Below, piece by piece: positions 24,005 to 31,646 of a DNA stretch of 43,597 bases. The translations under genes and the position numbers were made by a program. The notes beneath the pieces are model-generated. The model was not told where the DNA came from, ran no database searches, and saw nothing but the letters and a program-made list of their open reading frames with translations. Within the stretch, counting starts at the first letter, position 1; every line of letters begins with the position of its first letter. The stretch is from Flavobacteriales bacterium (GTDB taxonomy: Bacteria > Bacteroidota > Bacteroidia > CAIKAF01). Location of the stretch: positions 1 through 43,597 of the forward strand of contig JANWKQ010000177.1 in NCBI GenBank assembly GCA_025451295.1. Direction: 5' to 3'.

Positions 24005-26158
24005 ATGAAAAAGCCACTTAGAATAAGTAACAAAACGATTTTTTCGTGGCTGATCGTGCTTATTCCGGTGATGATCCTCCTCATTGCATTTGTGAATAAC
24101 GCAAATGTTACTCCCAGACCTAAAGCAGAAAAAGGATTTCTGGATCTTTCTCAATTTGATCTCCAAAAAGAAGGTAGCATTCGCCTAGATGGTGATTGGG
24201 AATTTTACTGGAATCAATTGTTAGAGCCTAATGATTTTAAGGTTGAAAATATCCACAAACCCTCCGGGGTCATAAAAGTACCCGGGATCTGGAATGGGTA
24301 TAAAATCGGGCAGGAAAAGCTGAAAGGAAACGGATATGCCACCTTTAGGCTGAAGGTAAAGCTAAAGGATGCCAATAAAAAATATGCGCTCAAGATAATT
24401 ACCATGAGCAATTCTTATAAACTCTGGGTAAATGACGAGATGATCGCATCCAATGGTGTTATTGGTGCAGATAAAAAAACCAATGTTCCCGAATACAAAT
24501 CTCAGGTAGTCCCCTTTAATGCGGATTCCAATTCTGTTCAGTTTGTCGTACAGGTTTCAAATTTCTATCATTGGAAAGGGGGGATCTGGCACCCGATAAA
24601 AATGGGGGATTATTCATCCATCCAAAAAGAAAGAGATACCAGGGTGATTCTCGAGATCTTTTTATTCGGTTGTTTGTTTATTATGGCCGTTTATCATTTT
24701 GGAGCTTTTTCTCTTCGGAAAGAGGATACGAGTACTTTGTTTTTCGGATTGATGTGCTTTGCCGTTAGTATGCGAAGCTTGTTTACCGGTGAGAATATTA
24801 TTTCAATCATGGTGCCTGATATGAATTGGTTTCTTGCAAGAAAAATCGAGTTCATTCTTACGTTTGTAAGTGTTCCGGCCTATAGTTCCTTTTCAAGGTC
24901 GCTATACCCCAAAGAATGGAATAGGTTTATCTACTGGACAATTACCGTATTTGGTTTCTGGCTTTGTATTTTCGTCGTCTTTACCCCGGTAAATATTTAC
25001 ACCTTCGGATCCTATATTTTCACAGTCTATTCTTTCCTCTCCAGCTTGTATATTATCTATGTATTTATTAAAGCCACACTTCGAAAACGTGAAGGTTCAG
25101 AATTGTTTCTGGCCACATCGTTATTCTTTTTATTAACGGTTGTGAATGAAATACTCAACCAAACAGAAGTGGTGCATACGGGACTTTATTTGCCGGTTGG
25201 TTTATTGATCGTGGTTTTTGCTCAGTCTTATATTCTCTCTTCCCGTTCTGCATCCGCATTCAGGACCACTGAGGTGTATGCACGAACTTTCCAGAAATTT
25301 GTTCCGAAACAATTTTTGGCCCGTATTGCAAAAGAAGGAATTGGGTCCATTAAGCCCGGCAATGCTGAAAAAGGCGAAATAACTGTATTGTTCAGTGATA
25401 TTCGCTCTTTTACCACGATCTCCGAAAAAATGTCGGCTGATGAAGTGTTCAACATGTTGAATGAATATCTCTCTTTTGTTGAACCTCCTATCAGGGCTAA
25501 TCATGGTTTTGTAGATAAATACATGGGAGATGGGATCATGGCTTTATTTGAAAAAACCGGTGAAGAAAGCAGTGCATCCAATACGTTGATAGCCGCATTG
25601 GAAATGCAGGAGGCACTTGGAAAATATAATTCCCTCCGTATAGAACAATCCAAATTCCCACTCGAAATGGGCATAGGAATTCATACCGGCCAGGTGATCA
25701 TAGGAACATTGGGTGGAAATGAAAGAATGGATTCAACTGCTATTGGAGACGCAGTTAATCTATGCTCCCGAATAGAAGGCATGACAAAAATGTATGGAGT
25801 ACAAATATTGGTTAGCGGACATTCAATCAGTTTGCTTGACAATAAATCAGATTTCCTCTTTCGATTTGTGGACTATGTGGTTGCCAAAGGAAAAACGGAA
25901 CCGGTTGGCATCTGGGAAGTCATAGGAAGAAAAGCTGATCCCGGCCTGGAGGTGAAAAAAGAAATGCTGGAAGTTTACGAAATGGGTATGCAACGGATGA
26001 GGGATCAACAAATCGCCGCGGCATTAGAGGCTTTCAAAAAATGTATTCAGATGATCCCGAACGATAAAGTTTCGTCCATTTATATACAGAGATGCGAAGA
26101 TATTCTCAAAAACGGAGGAAAGAATAATCCGTTGGTTGTACATTTAGATGATAAATAA
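24005..26158 (+). CDS. 7TMR-DISM sensor class III adenylate/guanylate cyclase
   Basis: 717 residues: N-terminal membrane anchor (14-31), an extracytoplasmic jelly-roll 7TMR-DISM-type sensor (about 45-205), seven membrane helices (about 215-412), a class III cyclase domain (about 455-645) and a helical C-terminal TPR-like segment (655-710). Catalytic residues are intact: metal ligands D465 and D509, adenine-site K505 and T578 (a class IIIb pair), and transition-state N585 and R589. It should make cAMP in response to an extracellular ligand or carbohydrate, with bicarbonate sensitivity possible for class IIIb. No cAMP receptor gene is adjacent. Confidence 0.92.
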   Translation: MKKPLRISNKTIFSWLIVLIPVMILLIAFVNNANVTPRPKAEKGFLDLSQFDLQKEGSIRLDGDWEFYWNQLLEPNDFKVENIHKPSGVIKVPGIWNGYKIGQEKLKGNGYATFRLKVKLKDANKKYALKIITMSNSYKLWVNDEMIASNGVIGADKKTNVPEYKSQVVPFNADSNSVQFVVQVSNFYHWKGGIWHPIKMGDYSSIQKERDTRVILEIFLFGCLFIMAVYHFGAFSLRKEDTSTLFFGLMCFAVSMRSLFTGENIISIMVPDMNWFLARKIEFILTFVSVPAYSSFSRSLYPKEWNRFIYWTITVFGFWLCIFVVFTPVNIYTFGSYIFTVYSFLSSLYIIYVFIKATLRKREGSELFLATSLFFLLTVVNEILNQTEVVHTGLYLPVGLLIVVFAQSYILSSRSASAFRTTEVYARTFQKFVPKQFLARIAKEGIGSIKPGNAEKGEITVLFSDIRSFTTISEKMSADEVFNMLNEYLSFVEPPIRANHGFVDKYMGDGIMALFEKTGEESSASNTLIAALEMQEALGKYNSLRIEQSKFPLEMGIGIHTGQVIIGTLGGNERMDSTAIGDAVNLCSRIEGMTKMYGVQILVSGHSISLLDNKSDFLFRFVDYVVAKGKTEPVGIWEVIGRKADPGLEVKKEMLEVYEMGMQRMRDQQIAAALEAFKKCIQMIPNDKVSSIYIQRCEDILKNGGKNNPLVVHLDDK

Positions 26159-26171
26159 AAAACCGTAGCCT

Positions 26172-26510
26172 ATGTTAATGACCATATTGGAAATCATCAT
26201 TGTAGGTATTCTTGCTTATAAACTAGGTCAGGCGGCATTTGACAAAGGATATTCAAATGTATTATTCATTGTATTGGCTCTTTTGTTCTGGATCTTCTGC
26301 AGGGTCCTGGGCAATTTTAGTGGATATCTTGTTTTTGAATCCAGGTTGGGCTCACTTGTAAGCGGATGGCTGCTCGCCGTGCTTTCATATGTATTACTAT
26401 TCTTTATACTTTCAAGAATGGAAGATAAAGACCCGATGAATAGTAATGAGGGCTGGCAACAGCGTAATAATCCTAACTCAGCAGGAACAGAAAAAGAAGA
26501 GGAAAAATAA
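26172..26510 (+). CDS. small membrane protein, hypothetical
   Basis: 112 residues with membrane helices at about 3-17, 28-48 and 60-82, then a hydrophilic acidic tail (DPMNSNEGWQQRNNPNSAGTEKEEEK). It starts 13 nt after the cyclase stop, so it is probably in the same transcript. Its 3' end overlaps the convergent PepSY gene by 38 nt, so the tail is also antisense to that gene's end. Family not recognised. Confidence 0.65.
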   Translation: MLMTILEIIIVGILAYKLGQAAFDKGYSNVLFIVLALLFWIFCRVLGNFSGYLVFESRLGSLVSGWLLAVLSYVLLFFILSRMEDKDPMNSNEGWQQRNNPNSAGTEKEEEK

Positions 26511-27018
26511 TCCCAACCAAAGCAAGCTTCCATCCGTGTTTTTTAAAACTATAGTTTCCTTTCTGTATAAACATTCCGGTGATCGCAATCGTTAGCATGG
26601 CTAGTGCAAAAACATCTGAATAATAGATCCACCATTTACTGGTGTCCTGGTGCAGCGTGATCACCTGTGAAATTAACGGTGTTTTCTTATAGGTTTCGAT
26701 GGTTCCTTTTCCCGTCGCCATGTCAATCTCTACATCATTTTTTTCATAGGAGATCCGTAACTCATTTTTTTCTATCCTAAACCTCCGAAAGCGATCCTGA
26801 ATTCCCTGCGTTTTGGTAAATGCCTCAATGAATTGATCATTCACCGAATCTTTTTGGATGGGAGAAATACTTACTTCTTTCACCGAACTAACGTATCTGG
26901 AGGGTTTCCAGTTTTCCCGATGGTTTAACATGATCCCTGAAATAGAAAAAGAAATGATGAGTCCTACATATAAATAGGCTAATGTTCGATGTGTATTTCT
27001 GGCATTGATTTTTGACAT
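26473..27018 (-). CDS. PepSY-associated TM helix domain protein
   Basis: 181 residues. An N-terminal basic segment and first helix (THRTLAYLYVGLIISFSISGIMLNHRENW) match the PepSY-associated TM family. A periplasmic region with PepSY-like strands (FRIEKNELRISYEKNDVEIDMATGKGTIETYKK) is followed by two C-terminal helices (133-150, 161-180). Such proteins are linked to iron/siderophore or reductase functions in Bacteroidota. No TonB receptor neighbours it here. It is convergent with the cyclase operon. Confidence 0.85.
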   Translation of the reverse strand: MSKINARNTHRTLAYLYVGLIISFSISGIMLNHRENWKPSRYVSSVKEVSISPIQKDSVNDQFIEAFTKTQGIQDRFRRFRIEKNELRISYEKNDVEIDMATGKGTIETYKKTPLISQVITLHQDTSKWWIYYSDVFALAMLTIAITGMFIQKGNYSFKKHGWKLALVGIIFPLLFLFLLS

Positions 27019-27083
27019 AATATTCTGTTTGACGACGAAATTAATCGATTATTCACTACTTTTCATCCAACAAAACAGATGGC

Positions 27084-27941
27084 ATGTGGCTTGGTAATAA
27101 AAAAGGTTATTTACAGGATTGGATCACCCAGGTCTGGGTAAAAGCCACCGGCAAAAAACTTACGGAGGATGAAATGAGTTGGTTAATTTCTCCCATTGGA
27201 AAAACAGATAAGATAGGCGATAGCTATTTAACCGAACTGGTAGAAAAAAATGGTTACGAATTGAGAAAAAATGAACCAGGATTCGGATTGATGAAGTCAT
27301 TTGATGACCTGCATTTATCCCCAGCTGAAAATGATCGTTTAAATCCAAAAATCCGCCATTTTTATGAGCATACATACGACTATCATTTTGAATTCTGGAG
27401 TAAATGGAAAGGGATTTTTTTTCCTGGAGGGTGGATGTTAAGCAGGCTATTCAGCAAGCGGCTGCAACAGCTTAATTTGCCTTTAAGCACCATGGATGCT
27501 GCTATGGGATTAGAAAGTAATATCCTCAAAATATTTAAAGACACAGAGGTTTTACACACCGTTTGGTATCGGAAATTACACTCAACCAGGGATGTTATCT
27601 ATTCGGGCATATATGCCACTTGTAAAGCACCTGACGGCTCCACAAAACTGAAGGTGTCTTTCCCACTGCCAAATGGTGCCGCGAATGTGATCATGAGAAA
27701 GGAAGTGGGCGAAGATGGCTCCTTAAAGATCATTTCAGATGGGAGAAAATATGGTGATTGCGGGTTTTATTTTACACTCACTGACCGGAAAGGAAAGTGG
27801 TGGGTCCGTTTTGTAAGATCCATGCATGAGTATATCCATGTCTATGAAAACGAGTCAAAGGAATTAAGAGCAGATCATATTTTGTTCTTCTGGGGGCTCA
27901 AATTTCTCAAGCTTCACTATAAAATGGTCTTAAAAAATTAG
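27084..27941 (+). CDS. hypothetical protein
   Basis: 285 residues, cytosolic or membrane-associated, not recognised. Conserved-looking aromatic blocks include FYEHTYDYHFEFWSKWKGIFFPGGWML, LHTVWYRKLHSTRDVIYSGIYATCK, VSFPLPNGAANVIMRKE and KWWVRFVRSMHEYIHVYENE. It has no signal peptide or long membrane helix. The tail VLKN* falls within a shared terminator hairpin with the next convergent gene. The length and internal Trp/Tyr pattern suggest an enzyme or lipid-binding fold, but I cannot say more. Confidence 0.65.
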   Translation: MWLGNKKGYLQDWITQVWVKATGKKLTEDEMSWLISPIGKTDKIGDSYLTELVEKNGYELRKNEPGFGLMKSFDDLHLSPAENDRLNPKIRHFYEHTYDYHFEFWSKWKGIFFPGGWMLSRLFSKRLQQLNLPLSTMDAAMGLESNILKIFKDTEVLHTVWYRKLHSTRDVIYSGIYATCKAPDGSTKLKVSFPLPNGAANVIMRKEVGEDGSLKIISDGRKYGDCGFYFTLTDRKGKWWVRFVRSMHEYIHVYENESKELRADHILFFWGLKFLKLHYKMVLKN

Positions 27942-27957
27942 ACTTGTCTAATTTTTT
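27932..27957. terminator. bidirectional terminator containing both stop codons
   Basis: AAAAAATTAGAC (27932-27943) and GTCTAATTTTTT (27946-27957) form a perfect inverted repeat. The plus gene's TAG (27939-27941) and most of the minus gene's TAA (27956-27958) lie inside it. Confidence 0.75.
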
Positions 27958-28507
27958 ATTGTCTACTCGTCATCCCAAAAGAGATAAAGTCCAGTAATTT
28001 GAATGTATCGTCAGAATAATTCAGGTAAATATAAACCCCTTTAAATTCTCCTCTGTAATAGTTTCCCTGGTCACTTTTGGTAAAATGATAGCTGGGTAAA
28101 GACTTCATTACCTTTTGTATGGTTGTTTTGCGACCAATGGACACTTTTTCGATTTTAAAGCTTCCTTTAAAATTGCTTTTAGGAGCAAATTTCATTTTTT
28201 GCTTTACAAAGGAGATCTGCACTTCATTGGCCTCTTCTTTCTTCGGATATTCATAAATATGCACGCCTATTTCATCGAAGGTATATACCTTGTGATAAAG
28301 TTTTTTGGTTACATATTTCCCCCCAAGGGCCGATAAGAATGGATTGATCTTCCATGGCTGGTCGAAGCTTGTCCCGTTGATATTTAAGATGCCGCTGGAA
28401 ATGGTTAGTTTCGGCTCTGTCCCGGACTCCCAGAAGTTATATGCCTCTACGTTCTTTGTGAGTAAGAATAGCAACGAGGCAAGAACGGTGATGGTTGTTT
28501 TGCGCAT
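27956..28507 (-). CDS. secreted hypothetical protein
   Basis: 183 residues. The signal peptide ends near VEA (residues 1-22). The mature part is basic and beta-rich (KLTISSGILNINGTSFDQPWKINPFLSALGG, VYTFDEIGVHIYEYPKKEEANEVQISF). The terminal sequence GEFKGVYIYLNYSDDTFKLLDFISFGM resembles the end of some uncharacterised Bacteroidota secreted families. Function unknown. It follows scoA by 64 nt on the same strand. Confidence 0.65.
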   Translation of the reverse strand: MRKTTITVLASLLFLLTKNVEAYNFWESGTEPKLTISSGILNINGTSFDQPWKINPFLSALGGKYVTKKLYHKVYTFDEIGVHIYEYPKKEEANEVQISFVKQKMKFAPKSNFKGSFKIEKVSIGRKTTIQKVMKSLPSYHFTKSDQGNYYRGEFKGVYIYLNYSDDTFKLLDFISFGMTSRQ

Positions 28508-28571
28508 AGGTTTCTATTTTTTGAAAACTCTTTACTTCAAATTTAATTGAAAAAACTACGCTAATTAGCTT

Positions 28572-29270
28572 TTATTGCTTTTTTCTTACGGTTCTTTGCT
28601 CAATTCTTTTCTCATAGTTCTTTCCTTCAAAAATCCGGTGTATATAAATCCCTGGAGTATGAACCTGATCCGGATCCAAACTGCCCACCGGAACCAGCTC
28701 CTCTACTTCAGCAATGGTTATTTTACCCGCCATTGCCATTAGCGGGTTAAAATTCCTGGATGTACTTCTGAAGACAAGATTGCCCATTGCATCCCCTTTC
28801 CAGGCTTTAACAATCGCAAAATCAGCGTCAAATGCATACTCCATTAAATAGGTTTTCCCATTAAATACGCGGGTTTCTTTACCATCTGCAACTTCTGTAC
28901 CAACACCGGCCGGTGTGAAGATAGCAGGCATACCATATCCTGAAGCCAGACATCTGGTGGCCAGTGTTCCCTGCGGAATTAGTTCCACTTCGAGTTCACC
29001 AGACAAAAGTTGTCTTTCGAATTCGGCATTTTCACCTACGTAAGAGGAAATCATTTTTTTTACCTGTTTTTTTTGAAGCATGAGACCTATTCCAAAATCA
29101 TCCACTCCGGCATTGTTTGAAATGCAGGTAAGTCCTTTTGTTCCTTTTTTTACGAGTGCTGTGATACAGTTTTCAGGTATTCCACAAAGACCAAATCCGC
29201 CCAACATGAGGGTCATATTATCCTCTATTCCTTTGATTGCTTCCTCAGCATTATTTACAACCTTATTCAT
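28572..29270 (-). CDS. scoA: 3-oxoacid (succinyl-CoA:acetoacetate type) CoA-transferase subunit A
   Basis: 232 residues, family I CoA-transferase alpha subunit: GGFGLCGIPEN, ISNNAGVDDFGIGLML, a SYVGEN block, ELIPQGTLATR, GVGTEVADGKE and AFIVKA-like (ADFAIVKAWKGD). It transfers CoA between succinyl-CoA and acetoacetate, for ketone-body or butyrate-type metabolism, with subunit B carrying the catalytic Glu. No subunit B is in the window, although the two are normally adjacent. It is 8 nt downstream of the PBP1a gene, so it lies in an unexpected transcript. Confidence 0.92.
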   Translation of the reverse strand: MNKVVNNAEEAIKGIEDNMTLMLGGFGLCGIPENCITALVKKGTKGLTCISNNAGVDDFGIGLMLQKKQVKKMISSYVGENAEFERQLLSGELEVELIPQGTLATRCLASGYGMPAIFTPAGVGTEVADGKETRVFNGKTYLMEYAFDADFAIVKAWKGDAMGNLVFRSTSRNFNPLMAMAGKITIAEVEELVPVGSLDPDQVHTPGIYIHRIFEGKNYEKRIEQRTVRKKQ

Positions 29271-29278
29271 AAAATAGA

Positions 29279-31606
29279 TTAGTCTTCATTATCATCAAAT
29301 ATCATCCCGTTGTACTGATTATCCTGATTCATGTCTGCTTTATATTCTCCGCAGTTTAATTCGACCGTTGGAGGGCTCGCGGGCTTGTCAAAATCACCCC
29401 GGTTGATCTTAATGGTTGGATCATCATATACTTTTCTCATAAACAACCCCCAGATTGGAAGTGCCATATTTGCTCCCTGGCCGAGGCCTGTGCTTACAAA
29501 ACGAACGGTACGGTCTTCTGCCCCCGTCCAGACACCGCAAACCAGATCAGGTGTTCCTCCAATGAACCATCCGTCAGAGTTACTCTGGGTTGTCCCGGTT
29601 TTACCCGCCACCGGTTCTTTGAATTTGTAGGTTCCCCTTAATCTTCCCGCAGTACCGCCCAAAACAACTCCCTTCATAAGTTCTACCATGAGAAATGATG
29701 ATTCTTCGTTCAGGACTTCTCTGCTTTCTGATGTAAATTCTGCCAATGTATTTCCATTTTTATCTTCAATCCTGGTTAGGAAGATAGGTTTATTATAAAT
29801 TCCTTTATTGAAGAAAGTGCTGAAGGCTCCCACCATTTCAAATACCGAAATATCCGGCGTTCCAAGACATATAGATGGATTGGGATCCAGCGGTGCCGTT
29901 ACCCCTAACTCCCTTACGAGTTTTACAACAGCAGGGGCTCCATATTGCTTCATTAAATAGGCTGAAATATAATTCACCGAATTAGCCAAGGCTGCTTTTA
30001 ATGAGATCATACATCCTTCACAAGCCGGACTTCCTGCATTATCCGGACACCATCTGCTCCAGGCACTTTCGATACAAACCCGAACATGTGGAACTTCTTC
30101 GCAAGGGGATCTTCCTTCACGCATGGCCATCACATATACAAATGGCTTAAAGGTGGATCCAACCTGACGGCCTCCACCTGGCATGATACATTTTTTTTCT
30201 TTATCATATTTGCCGGCCCTTACGTGGTCATATTTGAAATAAGTAAAATCAACTCCACCTGACCAGGCTTTAATTTCTCCTGTATGCGGATCCATACACA
30301 TGAGTCCGTTCATCAAAAAGTATTTATGATAGACCACTGAATCCCACGGGGTCATAATAGTATCTCTGGGTCCGTCCCAAGAGAAAACAGTCATTGGCTT
30401 AGGTGTTTTAAACACTTTCATGATGTCTGCCTCCGAAACTTCCTGATCCTTGAGTGCTTTGTAGGCATCGGATTTTTTTACTGCCTGCATAATGATTTTT
30501 TCAACCTCTTCAGGTTTCATGTTCGAGGCAAACGGTGCATTTTTTTTACCAATCTTGCTCTTAAAAAATTGTTTTTGAAGTTTGGGCATATATTCTTTCA
30601 CCGCTTGCTCCGCATAACTTTGAAGTCGTGAATCGATGGTTGTATAAATGCGTAAACCGTCAGTGTATAAATTATAATTTTTCTTGGTCCTCGGATTTGT
30701 ATGGGTAAGACACCAGGCTTCCACATCCTTCTTCAGTTCCTCCATAAAATACTGTGCATTCTCACCATGCCCATATGCATTTTTTGAAATTCTGTCCTGC
30801 AGTTCTTCCATGTTAATGATTACCTCATTCCTCTTAAATCTTTCGCAATCTGCATGACTAATTTTTCCGTATTTTTCCATTTGTTCAAGCACAGTGTTCC
30901 TTCGATCCAGGGTAACCTTCGGTGTTTTTCTTTTAAAATTGGTAACAGGACTGAATTTAGTTGGCGCCTTTAAAAGTCCAACGAGCATAGCTGATTCAGG
31001 GACATCAAGATCCTTGGCTGGTTTGTTAAAGTAAATTTTTGAAGCGGAATTAATTCCATAAATATTATGTCCGAAATCCGCCTGATTTAAATACATGGTG
31101 AGAATCTCTTTTTTTGTATAGTTACGTTCGAGCTGTAAAGCAATCACCCATTCTTTGATCTTCTGGATCAACCTTCCGATTTTATTTTTGGGTTTTTTAT
31201 GGAATAATAATTTGGCCAGCTGCTGTGTGATCGTACTTGCACCGCCTTCTTTTCCAAAAGACGAAAATGCACGAAGTGTTCCTCTGGCGTCGATCCCTGA
31301 ATGACTATCAAACCTTACATCTTCTGTAGCAACCAGGGCAGTAATTACGTTTGGTGAGATATCTTCATAATCAACCGCTACTCTGTTTTCTACATAATAT
31401 TTACCCATCACCTTTCCATCTGCAGAATATACAATGGAGGCAAGGTTTCTTTGAGGATCTTCCAGTTCTCTAAAGTCAGGCATTTCTCCAAGTCCACCCA
31501 CAAATGCCAATAGAACCAATGTGCCTAATAACATGAAGGGCGAAAACATCACCCACCAGATCCACCGGTAATTTCTAAAAAGTCTGCTCTTAAATATTTT
31601 AGCCAC
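29279..31606 (-). CDS. class A penicillin-binding protein 1A (tandem copy 1)
   Basis: 775 residues. An N-terminal helix (about 12-38) anchors it in the inner membrane. The GT51 glycosyltransferase domain has TEDVRF with the catalytic Glu and GGASTITQQLAKLLF. The transpeptidase domain carries the S-x-x-K (GSTFKPF), SVN and KTG (KTGTTQS) motifs, all intact. It polymerises and cross-links peptidoglycan. It is very similar over its whole length to the next gene, implying tandem duplication. It shares a minus-strand run with gldH and scoA. Confidence 0.95.
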   Translation of the reverse strand: MAKIFKSRLFRNYRWIWWVMFSPFMLLGTLVLLAFVGGLGEMPDFRELEDPQRNLASIVYSADGKVMGKYYVENRVAVDYEDISPNVITALVATEDVRFDSHSGIDARGTLRAFSSFGKEGGASTITQQLAKLLFHKKPKNKIGRLIQKIKEWVIALQLERNYTKKEILTMYLNQADFGHNIYGINSASKIYFNKPAKDLDVPESAMLVGLLKAPTKFSPVTNFKRKTPKVTLDRRNTVLEQMEKYGKISHADCERFKRNEVIINMEELQDRISKNAYGHGENAQYFMEELKKDVEAWCLTHTNPRTKKNYNLYTDGLRIYTTIDSRLQSYAEQAVKEYMPKLQKQFFKSKIGKKNAPFASNMKPEEVEKIIMQAVKKSDAYKALKDQEVSEADIMKVFKTPKPMTVFSWDGPRDTIMTPWDSVVYHKYFLMNGLMCMDPHTGEIKAWSGGVDFTYFKYDHVRAGKYDKEKKCIMPGGGRQVGSTFKPFVYVMAMREGRSPCEEVPHVRVCIESAWSRWCPDNAGSPACEGCMISLKAALANSVNYISAYLMKQYGAPAVVKLVRELGVTAPLDPNPSICLGTPDISVFEMVGAFSTFFNKGIYNKPIFLTRIEDKNGNTLAEFTSESREVLNEESSFLMVELMKGVVLGGTAGRLRGTYKFKEPVAGKTGTTQSNSDGWFIGGTPDLVCGVWTGAEDRTVRFVSTGLGQGANMALPIWGLFMRKVYDDPTIKINRGDFDKPASPPTVELNCGEYKADMNQDNQYNGMIFDDNED

Positions 31607-31646
31607 GGTTTATTTTTAAAGATCCCTCAAAGATAGATTTCCATCC

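Noticed and set aside
29331-29630. Plus-strand frames inside the PBP1a genes
   Set aside because: They appear in both paralogues at matching places as antisense of the transpeptidase domain, with no other support.
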